Shown here one piece after another: positions 23,121 to 30,432 of a stretch of DNA of 34,656 nt. How positions within the stretch are numbered: the first letter of the stretch is position 1; the number at the start of each line of letters is the position of its first letter. Below the pieces are notes generated by a model, which did no database searches, was not told where the DNA came from, and saw only the letters and a program-made list of their open reading frames with translations. This DNA is from Acidobacteriota bacterium. Lineage in GTDB: Bacteria; Acidobacteriota; Thermoanaerobaculia; UBA5066; Gp7-AA6. The translations under genes and the position numbers were made by a program. The stretch is from assembly GCA_003222385.1 (NCBI GenBank), contig QHVV01000111.1, positions 1-34,656 on the forward strand, given 5' to 3'.

Positions 23121-24003
23121 AGCCCTCCTCCTCGCGGCGCTCGCGGCTGCTCTCGGGACGAGCGCCGCGGACGCCGACCAGTTCGACCTCCTCCGCCGGG
23201 AATTTCTGGCGAGCATCAACGCGGAACGCGGCCGCGCCGACGTCGCCGCCCTGCGGCTCTCACCCGCGTTGAGCGGTCTCGCGCAGAGCCTCGCCGACGA
23301 CGCGGCGCGTCGCGGAAACGCGGAGCTCGCGGAAGGCTCCGAGCGGGAGGCCCTCGAGCGCGCCGTCAAAGCCGGATATTCGGCCCGATCGCTCGCGGAA
23401 ATCTTCACGAGCTCCGACGGCAGCGTCGCGGACGTGACCGCGCACTGGCGGGAACGCGGCGAGCGCACGTGGAGGACCCTCGTTCGCCGGGATTTCCGCG
23501 ACCTGGGCATCGGCGCCGCGATCGTCCGGGACGTGCCGCTCTACGTTTTCCTCGTCGCGATCTCCTGGGACGACTATGCGGCGGAACGGTTCGCGAAATA
23601 CCACGATCTCACTCGAATGCGCAGCCAGATGCTCGAGCGCGTGGACGCGGAGCGGGAGCGCCGGTCCCTCCCGCCGCTCTCGCCGAGCACGGTTCTCGAC
23701 CGGGTGGCCCAGTCGCACGCCGACGACATGCTCCGGCGCTCCTATTACGGCCACACGACTCCGGACGGCTGGACCGTTCGCGAGCGGGCGCTCGCCGAAG
23801 GTTACGCGGCGCGCTTCGCCGGGGAGAACATCGCGAGGGGACAATCCACCGTCAACGAGGTCATGGACGGATGGATGGCGAGCGACGAGCACCGCGCCAA
23901 CCTCCTCTCCCGCTCCTTCACCGACGCCGGTTTCGGACTGGCGGTCGGACGGAACAGAGCGGGATTCCAGATCCTCTGGGTCCAGGTCTTCGGGCGACGC
24001 TAG
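23113..24003 (+). CDS. Exported protein with two CAP/SCP domains
   Basis: 296 residues from TTG at 23113, with GGAGG at 23105-23109 only 3 nt away, inside the end of the preceding gene. A signal peptide covers about residues 1-20. The C-terminal half (about 172-296) is a clear CAP domain of the YkwD type: VDAERERRSLPPLSPSTVLDRVAQSHADDML, YYGHTTPDG, FAGENIARG, VMDGWMASDEHRANLL and GFQILWVQVFG. The N-terminal half (about 25-165) has the same order of elements in degenerate form (INAERGRADVAALRLSPALSGLAQSLADDAARRG and RDFRDLGIGAAIV), so an old duplication is likely. Functions of bacterial CAP proteins are mostly unknown. It converges with the VWA-like gene; their stops share CTAG at 24000-24003. 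Confidence 0.8.
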   Translation: MARALLLAALAAALGTSAADADQFDLLRREFLASINAERGRADVAALRLSPALSGLAQSLADDAARRGNAELAEGSEREALERAVKAGYSARSLAEIFTSSDGSVADVTAHWRERGERTWRTLVRRDFRDLGIGAAIVRDVPLYVFLVAISWDDYAAERFAKYHDLTRMRSQMLERVDAERERRSLPPLSPSTVLDRVAQSHADDMLRRSYYGHTTPDGWTVRERALAEGYAARFAGENIARGQSTVNEVMDGWMASDEHRANLLSRSFTDAGFGLAVGRNRAGFQILWVQVFGRR

Positions 24004-25337
24004 CGAACGAGCTCGATCCCGCGCGCTTCGGGGGATAGCGCGATTTCCTGCGGAAGGTGGCGGCCCTCGAGCCAGACCATCTGTTGCGAATCGAGCTCCC
24101 GCTTCAGTCGGTCGAACGCGATCTTCAACTTCGGATAGGAGGAGACGTCCTCCGCCTCTCCCCACGTCGCGGAGACGCGATCCGCCGTCCGAGGCTCGAG
24201 CGACCAGACGAACAGAGGAACCCGGACTTTCGCGAGGTAGGAGCGGACGAGATTCGGAGGATAGCGGCTCGCGTCGTCGGTCTCTCGTCCGAGGACGAGA
24301 ACGACCGCGCGCCGCGTGTAGCCCGACGATGCCTGCAGGCCGGCGATCGCAACGGCGTCGGCGAAGCGCTCGCCGGGCGCTTTCGGAATCGGATGCGAAA
24401 CGTGGGTGAGCAGCCAGTGGATCCCAGCGAAATTTCCGGTGAAATCGCGGGAGGCGTCGAAGAGCTCCGTCGGCATCTCGGAACCGGCGGCGGGGTTCGC
24501 CCGCGGCCAGAGAAACCGGACCCGGTCCGCGTCATCGAGCCGGTTCTCGAAGCGCGTGGCGTCCGGATCGTATCGGGGAAGCGACCCGCCCTCTCCGGGG
24601 ACGAAAATCGTCCGGCCGCTCTTGCCGAGCTTCGCCAGCGCCTCGGCGTGGTTGGTATCGCGAACGATCAGAACGAGCGCCGGCCCCTTCTCGACCGCGA
24701 CGACGTGCAGCGGCTCTTTTCCCTTGCGAAACCATCCCGCGGACGCCAGCGGCGGTACCTTCATGCCGCTCGAGAGCCGGACCGGAACGCCGGTCAGCTC
24801 GCTCGACGCCTCGCTTTCGGAGTGCGCTCCCAGGACGAGGCCGGCGCGCGAGACGACGGCCGGCGAGAACTCGACCTCCGCCGAAATCAGGTGGATCGAG
24901 TCGGAAGTGAACTCGGGCAGCCGGATACGGGAGGGATTCCGGACGTCGAGCGGCCTCCCATCGAACGTCACCGCGATGCGGCTCGGAGGAGTGCCGAGAA
25001 GACTCTGCCAGGCCAGCCGCACGGCGACCCCGCGTCCTTCGGAATTGCGCTCGAGGAGCAGGGACACCTCGGCGGGAGGGCGCGGGACGTTCAACCACTG
25101 CCGCGCGCGCGCCAGTTCGTGCCCGTCGGAATCGAAGGCGCGCGCGACGAGCTCGTGGGGCGCGAGCTGCGTGCCCAGATCGACGTCGGCCGACCAGGGC
25201 TCCCCTTCGAGGCGCCCGGCGAGCCGCCCATCGAGCTCGAAAGCGACCGAGGCGGCGGGTCCCGAGATCGCGACGCCGATGGGATGGGTTCCGAGTACGA
25301 GACCGAGAAACAGCGAGGTGAATGCGATCGAGGTCAG
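24000..25337 (-). CDS. VWA-like exported protein, probable CTG start coupled to cutA
   Basis: About 445 residues if it starts at CTG 25337, which overlaps the cutA stop as CTGA. The TTG at 25094 would begin mid-domain: in-frame sequence upstream of it continues the family pattern (VAFELDGRLAGRLEGEPW, LAPHELVARAFDSDGHELAR), so the true start must be further up and no ATG, GTG or TTG is available before the cutA stop. An N-terminal hydrophobic stretch (IAFTSLFLGLVLG) resembles a signal peptide. The middle contains VPRPPAEVSLLLERNSEG and LTGVPVRL. The C-terminal VWA-like part has RRAVVLVLGRETDDASRYPPNLVRSYL and VPLFVWSLEP. The protein resembles VWFA-related exported proteins common in Acidobacteriota. 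Its role is unknown. Confidence 0.65.
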   Translation of the reverse strand: MTSIAFTSLFLGLVLGTHPIGVAISGPAASVAFELDGRLAGRLEGEPWSADVDLGTQLAPHELVARAFDSDGHELARARQWLNVPRPPAEVSLLLERNSEGRGVAVRLAWQSLLGTPPSRIAVTFDGRPLDVRNPSRIRLPEFTSDSIHLISAEVEFSPAVVSRAGLVLGAHSESEASSELTGVPVRLSSGMKVPPLASAGWFRKGKEPLHVVAVEKGPALVLIVRDTNHAEALAKLGKSGRTIFVPGEGGSLPRYDPDATRFENRLDDADRVRFLWPRANPAAGSEMPTELFDASRDFTGNFAGIHWLLTHVSHPIPKAPGERFADAVAIAGLQASSGYTRRAVVLVLGRETDDASRYPPNLVRSYLAKVRVPLFVWSLEPRTADRVSATWGEAEDVSSYPKLKIAFDRLKRELDSQQMVWLEGRHLPQEIALSPEARGIELVR

Positions 25338-25729
25338 CTGGCGATGGTCGAGACGGCAGCGGGGCGGCGGGTCTTTGAACGAGCCGCCGAAGTCCGCTTC
25401 TTCGGACGTTCGGTCATGCGGACGATCCAGTCGCCAAACCCGTCGCTCGCGTCATCGACGCGATAGGCCAGGATCTCCGGGAGCTCGTAGGTATTGACCT
25501 TCTGGATCGTCTCGCGCACGGCCTGGAACTGCCCGGAGACCGTCTTGATCACGCACAACCACTCGGTGTCGTCGCAGACCCGGCCTTTCCAGCGGTAAAT
25601 CGAGTGGACGTTCGGGACGATGTTGACGCACGCCGCCTGGCGGTTGCGGATGAGCGCGTGGGCGACGTCGAGCGCCTGGTCTTCGGTGCCGACCGACGTG
25701 ACGACGATGATCAGATCCTTTGAGCCCAC
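25334..25729 (-). CDS. cutA: Divalent-cation tolerance protein CutA
   Basis: About 131 residues from GTG at 25729. CutA forms trimers and binds metals; its cellular role is still debated. Family marks are LIIVVTSVGTEDQALDVAHALI, QAACVNIVPNVHSIYRWKGRV, EWLCVIKT, and YELPEILAYRVDDASDGFGDWI. The C-terminal 25 or so residues are lysine/arginine-rich and go beyond the usual length. The GTG is preferred to the ATG at 25744 because a TTGACA-17-TGGAAT promoter ends 8 nt before it and overlaps the ATG, which would lie upstream of the transcription start. The VWA-like gene follows with a CTGA overlap. Confidence 0.9.
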   Translation of the reverse strand: MGSKDLIIVVTSVGTEDQALDVAHALIRNRQAACVNIVPNVHSIYRWKGRVCDDTEWLCVIKTVSGQFQAVRETIQKVNTYELPEILAYRVDDASDGFGDWIVRMTERPKKRTSAARSKTRRPAAVSTIAS

Positions 25730-25737
25730 GGGCAGGC

Positions 25738-25766
25738 ATTCCATTACGGGGGCTCGATGGTGTCAA
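25738..25766 (-). promoter_or_regulatory. Promoter of cutA, leaderless spacing
   Basis: On the minus strand TTGACA (25766-25761), a 17-nt spacer (25760-25744) and TGGAAT (25743-25738) end 8 nt before the GTG at 25729. It is one of the few sites here with both hexamers close to consensus, and it decides the cutA start. Confidence 0.6.
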
Positions 25767-25853
25767 GCTCGGCCGCGCCGGGACGGAATATTGACGGGCG
25801 CCGGGTGTTAACATTTCCTCGGATCTTTGAAGACGAGCGAAGATTTTTCCGTT

Positions 25854-26212
25854 GGGGGCGAAACGGCTTCGACGGGGACGATCATTCGACAGGTTGCATG
25901 CCGAGGTTCACTCCCCTCGTAAAAAAAGGGTGAAAAACAGTAGCTGCGAACAACAGCAACTTCGCTCTGGCTGCTTAATTAAGTAGCCGCGTTCGTCGGA
26001 TAGCGCACCCGCCGCGCTCCGGCGGACGTCGCGAAATGCGGGTGTAGCCGGTTCGGTTCCCCGGACGGACCGGCGAAATCAATTCGGGGTTGCCCTGCCG
26101 CCGTTTTGCCTTTTCTCGAGGCGGCGGGGCGAGAATCGAGAAAAGGCTGAGCATGGAGTAGCCTCTCGCCTGACGCTTCCGGACGCGGGTTCGACTCCCG
26201 CCGCCTCCACCA
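25854..26212 (+). ncRNA. ssrA: tmRNA
   Basis: The 5' end GGGGGCGAAACGGCTTCGAC and the 3' end with GGGTTCGACTCCCG and terminal CCA are diagnostic. The acceptor stem pairs GGGGGCG (25854-25860) with CGCCTCC (26202-26208) and contains a G-U pair at position 3, the alanine identity element; discriminator A is 26209 and CCA is 26210-26212. The tag reading frame runs from the resume codon GCG at 25946 to TAA at 25976-25978 and encodes A-N-N-S-N-F-A-L-A-A, ending in the usual ALAA degron. It rescues stalled ribosomes with SmpB, which is not in this window. TTGACG at 25791-25796 may belong to its promoter, but no well-spaced -10 was found. Confidence 0.98.
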
Positions 26213-26216
26213 AATT

Positions 26217-26272
26217 GGGGACAGACTTATTTGATTCCGACGGCTCGGCTAAATAAGTCTGTCCCCTTTTTC
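26217..26272 (+). terminator. Terminator of ssrA, REP-like 16-bp hairpin
   Basis: A perfect 16-bp stem (26217-26232 with 26251-26266, each arm GGGGACAGACTTATTT or its inverse) closes an 18-nt loop and is followed by six T residues. It starts 5 nt after the tmRNA CCA. The arm shares GGGGACAGACTT with the palindrome at 21934-21957, so a dispersed repeat appears to serve as terminator here. Confidence 0.85.
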
Positions 26273-26279
26273 CAGAATT

Positions 26280-27560
26280 CTAGTCACCCAGGTCGACGTG
26301 CCATCTGCGGAACACCTGCTCGCGCGCCTTCTGGGATAGATAAATCTTCCCGGCCGTCCGAGGGGCCAGCCGGGCGGAAGACGCAGCCAGGCCGGTTATG
26401 CCGCTCGGGGTCGCTGCGAATCCGGGGCTCTCCTGTGTCGTCGGATCGAAGGCCGCGCCCGCGATCACACCGCCATTGTTGATGTCGCCGGCGATCACGA
26501 GATACAGAGAACCTGCGGGGACGAGATCGTTCAGGTTCTGGATTACCGCATTGCCGTTCTCCCATACGACCGCGCGAACGACACCTCCCGCAGTTCGCGA
26601 GAACCCGACGATCTGACCGTCGTCATTGATTCCGAGCGCAGCGCTGCGGACGTCACCGGCAAACTCGTCCAGCTTCTTGATACCGGCGTCCCGGGTCCAG
26701 ATGAACGCCTTGTAAAACCGCGTGCCCTCCTGATCGGCGGGCAGAGAGAAGCCGACGACGGTGCCGTCGTTGTTGATCGCCGTGGGGGTGTTCCATGTGT
26801 GGCCCCCCAGATCCCCGATATTGATCGGCTTGCCGTTTTCCCACAGGACCGCGTGAGCGGCGCTGACTCCACCGACCGCGATCCCACAGGCGCCCGAGAT
26901 GCCCACCACCTGGCCCTTGTCGTTGATGGCGGTCGCTGCGCTGGTGCTATCGCCGGGCAGCGGCGGCAGCTCCCGCATGTCGCCGTTCCGGCTCCAGATC
27001 ACCGCCCGGAACTGCAGTATCTGGAAAGCGGGGTCGCAACTCGGATCGTGGACGCCGTTCTCCGCCCAGCCGACGATCTGACCGCGATTGTTGGCCGCAG
27101 TAGCGTAGCTGTTGTAACCGCCGGCAAACGGCGGCAGAGGCGTCATCACTCCCTTCTCCCATCGAAAGCCTTTGCAGATCTTGCCGTTGGGGGTGAACGG
27201 TGCAAAGAACGGCCAACAGGAGAACGCCTCTCCGAGAGGATTGTCGTCGGCCGTGTCGGAGATACCGACGACCAGGCCGGTATTGCTCTTGACGGGCCAG
27301 GCCACGGCGCTGTTGCTGTCCGGCCCGCCGAGGGCGCCGAGATCGATCGGCTCTCCGCCGTTCGCCCACAACGCGGCGTGGGAAATCCCGTTGCCCGCTT
27401 TGTTCGCCGCGCCGGCGATCCAACCCCGATCATTGATGCTGTTCGCGGCTGCGTCTCCCCCGAGACCTTCCAGTCGGGTCACGTTGTAAGTCTGCGCTGC
27501 CAGGCCGGTCGCGATCATCAGCGTCGCAAGTACCAGAAACGTTCGAGTGCGCTTCGCCAT
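26280..27560 (-). CDS. Exported HAF-repeat protein
   Basis: 426 residues. ATG at 27560 has GGAGGT with 6-nt spacing. The signal peptide covers about residues 1-22 (charged KRTRT, then FLVLATLMIATGLAA). The body holds about seven HAF-type repeats of the form IN-x-x-G-x-V-V-G, followed by a small residue run and A-x-W-x-x-G: INDRGWIAG, SNTGLVVG, NNRGQIVG, INDKGQVVG, INNDGTVVG, INDDGQIVG and INNGGVIAG, many followed by AVLWENG or a similar stretch. The repeats predict a beta-propeller-like secreted or periplasmic protein. The function of this family is unknown. The gene converges with ssrA, separated by its terminator. Confidence 0.85.
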   Translation of the reverse strand: MAKRTRTFLVLATLMIATGLAAQTYNVTRLEGLGGDAAANSINDRGWIAGAANKAGNGISHAALWANGGEPIDLGALGGPDSNSAVAWPVKSNTGLVVGISDTADDNPLGEAFSCWPFFAPFTPNGKICKGFRWEKGVMTPLPPFAGGYNSYATAANNRGQIVGWAENGVHDPSCDPAFQILQFRAVIWSRNGDMRELPPLPGDSTSAATAINDKGQVVGISGACGIAVGGVSAAHAVLWENGKPINIGDLGGHTWNTPTAINNDGTVVGFSLPADQEGTRFYKAFIWTRDAGIKKLDEFAGDVRSAALGINDDGQIVGFSRTAGGVVRAVVWENGNAVIQNLNDLVPAGSLYLVIAGDINNGGVIAGAAFDPTTQESPGFAATPSGITGLAASSARLAPRTAGKIYLSQKAREQVFRRWHVDLGD

Positions 27561-27756
27561 TTGAAACCTCCATGTCTTTCACTTCCGATGAGCCGGGTTC
27601 GATTCCAGGCCAGCGATTCCGCGTTTGCCGGACACGCGGCCAACATAGAGACATCCGTGGAGGAAAGCTGGACGTTCGCGGACGCCGCCCCCGATCGCAT
27701 GGACGTTTCCGGACCTCGCTCCGGAGGACGGCCGCGAGTCCGGTCTTCAGATCGAC

Positions 27757-27762
27757 TACGCT
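27757..27762 (+). promoter_or_regulatory. -10-like element for the Ada-AlkA fusion gene
   Basis: TACGCT ends 6 nt before the GTG start at 27769, without Shine-Dalgarno or clear -35. It fits the leaderless layout seen elsewhere but is a weak match to consensus. The 27561-27768 gap otherwise shows no gene. Confidence 0.3.
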
Positions 27763-27768
27763 TCCCGC

Positions 27769-29295
27769 GTGAAGCTGACGAATCTCGACTGGCAGGTCTG
27801 TTCGCGAGCGAGGCTCTCGCGCGACGCGCGATTCGACGGCAAGTTCTTCATCGGAGTTCTCGGCAGCGGCGTCTACTGCCGGCCGATCTGCCCCGCGCCG
27901 ACGGCGAAGGAGAAGAACGTCCGCTACTTCGCGAGCGCCGCCGCCGCGGCGGAAGCGGGTTTTCGCCCGTGTCTCCGCTGCCGGCCCGAGTCCTCGCCCG
28001 GAACCCCGGCCTGGCTCGGAACGTCCAACACGGTTTCCCGGGCGTTGCGGCTGATCGGCGAGAGCGGCCTCGAGGACGGCGGCGTCGAAGTCCTCGCCGA
28101 GCGCATGGGAGTGGGCTCGCGCCACCTACGCCGCCTTTTTCTGCGACACCTGGGCGCCACGCCGACGGCGGTCGCGCGGACCCGGCGTCTGCACTTCGCG
28201 AAGAAGCTCATCGACGAGACGACGTTGCCGATGAGCCAGATCGCCCTCGCCTCGGGGTTCGGCTCCGTGCGCCGGTTCAACGCCGGGATCCGGGAGGTCT
28301 ACCACCGGACGCCGACCCAGATCCGGCGTCTGGCGCGGCAGACCTCGATCCAGCCGGAGAACCAGTACCTCTTCCGTCTTCGGTTCCGCCCGCCCTACGA
28401 CTGGCCGGGGATGTTGTCGTTTCTGGCACCCCGCGCCACCCCCGGCGTCGAATCGGTGGATCTCGGTCGTTATCGCCGCTCGATCTCACTCGGCGGCAAT
28501 CACGGCTATTTCGAAGTCTCGCTGGAGAACGAGAACACGCTCGCCGTTCGGGTCCAGTTCGGCGATCCCCGCTCGCTCTACGCCATCATCGAGCGGGTCC
28601 GCGCCATGTTCGATCTGACCGCGGACTGGTCGGCGATCGCTCCGAGCCTGAGAACCGACCCCGTCCTGCGGCGGAGAGTCGAAGCGGTGCCGGGGCTGCG
28701 CGTGCCCGGTTGCTGGAACGCTTTCGAGCTCGCGACGCGGGCGATTCTCGGCCAGCAGGTGAGCGTCCGCGCCGCAACGACTCTCGCCGGCCGGATCGCG
28801 AGAGCTTTCGGGAAACCGATCTCCGCGACGGGAGGTCTCACGCACCTCTTCCCCGAGCCCGCCGTTCTCGCGGACGCCGACGTCGCGACCGTCGGGCTTC
28901 CGCGCGCGCGCGCGGAAACGATCCGGGCCTTCGCCCGCGCCGTTCGGGATGGGCGGTTCACCTTCGAAGGAGTGGTGGACACGGAGGCTTTCCTGGCGCG
29001 GCTCTGCGCGATTCCGGGCATCGGTGAGTGGACCGCGCAATACGTGGCGATGCGGGCGCTCGGCGAGCCCGACGCGTTCCCGGCGGACGATCTCGGCCTT
29101 CAGCGCGCGCTCGATTCGGGAACCGCGCGAGAGCTCGAACGTCGCGCCGAGGCCTGGAGGCCGTGGAGAGCCTACGCGGCCATGTATCTCTGGACGATCG
29201 CCGGCGAGATCCGGCCGCGCAAAAGCAGACCCGCCTCGACCAGAGCTCCGAGGGTCGATTTCGAGAGACCGGCAGCTCTCGCTTTGCGGCGCTGA
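27769..29295 (+). CDS. Ada metal-binding / AraC HTH / AlkA DNA glycosylase fusion
   Basis: 508 residues. The N-terminal Ada domain has Cys37, Cys41, Cys68 and Cys71 (GVYCRPICPA and FRPCLRCRP), the zinc cluster in which the first Cys accepts methyl groups from DNA phosphotriesters. An AraC-type helix-turn-helix follows (about residues 100-185: VLAERMGVGSRHLRRLFLRHLGATP, IALASGFGSVRRFN). The C-terminal two-thirds is AlkA: GCWNAFELATRAILGQQVSV, then GIGEWTAQYVAMRALGEPDAFPADDLGLQ with the catalytic Asp, and MYLWTIAGE. The protein would sense and repair alkylation damage. Its last 40 residues beyond MYLW overlap the opposite gene by 124 nt. The AlkA family N-terminus starts with the Ada domain, supporting the GTG start. 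Confidence 0.9.
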   Translation: MKLTNLDWQVCSRARLSRDARFDGKFFIGVLGSGVYCRPICPAPTAKEKNVRYFASAAAAAEAGFRPCLRCRPESSPGTPAWLGTSNTVSRALRLIGESGLEDGGVEVLAERMGVGSRHLRRLFLRHLGATPTAVARTRRLHFAKKLIDETTLPMSQIALASGFGSVRRFNAGIREVYHRTPTQIRRLARQTSIQPENQYLFRLRFRPPYDWPGMLSFLAPRATPGVESVDLGRYRRSISLGGNHGYFEVSLENENTLAVRVQFGDPRSLYAIIERVRAMFDLTADWSAIAPSLRTDPVLRRRVEAVPGLRVPGCWNAFELATRAILGQQVSVRAATTLAGRIARAFGKPISATGGLTHLFPEPAVLADADVATVGLPRARAETIRAFARAVRDGRFTFEGVVDTEAFLARLCAIPGIGEWTAQYVAMRALGEPDAFPADDLGLQRALDSGTARELERRAEAWRPWRAYAAMYLWTIAGEIRPRKSRPASTRAPRVDFERPAALALRR

Positions 29296-29816
29296 AAGCG
29301 GATGTCGAAGAGGGGCCGCCAGGTCGCGCCTCCGTCGTCCGAGGTGTGAGCGGTTTCCCGGACGCCGTCCCCCTCCGGTTTCCACACGCCCCGCACGATC
29401 TTTTCTGCAGCGTCCGGAGAACGCTGACGCCCCTGGAGGGTCAGGCGGTCGCCCTCGAACCGGCCTTCGATGGTGAGAAGCTGCCCCCGGTTAGTGACCC
29501 ACGTCTGGTGCCAGACCTTCCGGGCCGCGTCGTAGATCGTGAAGCTCTGTCCGACGAGGCCGTCGGTCTGCTCGTAGACCTCCCGCAGTGCGCAGCCGCC
29601 CAGGATGACGTCGATGCGCGCATGGGCGATCGTCTGACGCGGTGCGCCAACGTCGAAGACGTCCCAGTCTCCCGCCCAGAAGTCGAGCCGGCGATATTCG
29701 GGCGCGGAACACTGCTTCGACGCCGCGGCATCCGGGCCCGCGGGGAGACCCCGGCACAGGGCCGCGCTCCCGGCGACGACGAGGAAAGCTGCGGCGAAGA
29801 ACCGCGGCACGATCAC
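29172..29816 (-). CDS. Exported protein of unknown function, with extended C-terminus
   Basis: 214 residues from GTG at 29816, which overlaps the stop of the upstream gene (GTGA). A signal peptide covers about residues 1-23 (RFFAAAFLVVAGSAALC). The body is a beta-rich domain with CSAPEYRRLDFWAGDWDVFD, ILGGCALREVYE, FTIYDAARKVWHQTWV and TSDDGGATWRPLFDIRF. This arrangement is common in small exported proteins of this group (DUF1579-like by resemblance). Two cysteines (36 and 75 or so) could pair. The last 35 residues after FDIRFQRR are unlike the family and lie antisense to the end of the AlkA gene, so the original stop may have been lost. It forms an operon with the SnoaL-like gene. Confidence 0.65.
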   Translation of the reverse strand: MIVPRFFAAAFLVVAGSAALCRGLPAGPDAAASKQCSAPEYRRLDFWAGDWDVFDVGAPRQTIAHARIDVILGGCALREVYEQTDGLVGQSFTIYDAARKVWHQTWVTNRGQLLTIEGRFEGDRLTLQGRQRSPDAAEKIVRGVWKPEGDGVRETAHTSDDGGATWRPLFDIRFQRRKARAAGLSKSTLGALVEAGLLLRGRISPAIVQRYMAA

Positions 29817-30289
29817 TTCGATTCCGGCAGTGGGATCGACGCCTGGCCGAACACGTAGCGCCAGCCCTTCGGAGTCCGCACGTAGGTGTCGCTGAACCAG
29901 AGCCGGTACTCGAAGGGCTTTCCATCCTCGGTGCCCTTCTCCCGGAGGAGCGCCGTCACGACGGCCGTGTCGCTCCAGACCCGGACCTTCTGCGAGCTGT
30001 CCTCCTGTTTCTCATAGACGGTCTTGCCGCTGCGCGCCTCGTTCAACAGATCCGCCTTCGTGAACAATTTGCCCTTGCCGGTGACGAGGACGAAATCGTC
30101 GGCGAGGATCCGGTCCATCGCGGCGGCGTCGTTCTTCGCGACCGCCGCCTGATATTGCGTGTCGAGCGCGGCGATCGCCTGTTCGTCGGCGGCCGTCGAA
30201 GGTCGCGGCGCCGCCGGAGTTGCCCCCCAGGAGACCCCGGTTGCCGCTGCCAGGAGAAGAGCGCACGAATTCCATCTCGAAATGTTCAC
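29813..30289 (-). CDS. Exported NTF2/SnoaL-like (DUF4440-type) protein
   Basis: 158 residues from GTG at 30289, with AGGAG 6 nt upstream. Signal peptide about residues 1-22 (NSCALLLAAATGVSWG). The body reads AIAALDTQYQAAVAKNDAAAMDRILADDFVLVTGKG, followed by TKADLLNEARSG, VRVWSDTAVVTALLREKG and RLWFSDTYVRTPKGWRYVFGQAS. That is the cone-shaped NTF2-like fold of the DUF4440/SnoaL type. Members are enzymes or small-ligand binders and the function is not deducible. The next gene overlaps by 4 nt (GTGA). It is divergent from the BNR protein gene across 143 bp. Confidence 0.8.
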   Translation of the reverse strand: MNISRWNSCALLLAAATGVSWGATPAAPRPSTAADEQAIAALDTQYQAAVAKNDAAAMDRILADDFVLVTGKGKLFTKADLLNEARSGKTVYEKQEDSSQKVRVWSDTAVVTALLREKGTEDGKPFEYRLWFSDTYVRTPKGWRYVFGQASIPLPESK

Positions 30290-30401
30290 CGCGGTCTCCT
30301 TTCGTCCCCCCGAGTATTCGAGCGGCGTTCGGGCAGCGTCAAGGACTCACCCGGCATCGACGTCCGAAAACGGCGAGTGCGGCGTCGCTCCGGCGCGACC
30401 G

Positions 30402-30407
30402 TATAAT
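30402..30407 (+). promoter_or_regulatory. -10 element for the BNR-protein gene
   Basis: A perfect TATAAT lies 25 nt before the ATG at 30433. GGAGGT at 30422-30427, 5 nt before the ATG, is the ribosome-binding site. No convincing -35. Confidence 0.55.
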
Positions 30408-30432
30408 CCGCCGACTTTTCCGGAGGTGCGGC

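Noticed and set aside
25791-25814. TTGACG with TAACAT as ssrA promoter
   Set aside because: The spacer is only 12 nt, too short for a normal sigma-70 promoter. TTGACG alone was mentioned as a hint.
27595-27606. GGGTTCGATTCC resembling a tRNA T-loop
   Set aside because: The flanking bases do not form the T-stem, and no acceptor or anticodon arm is present.
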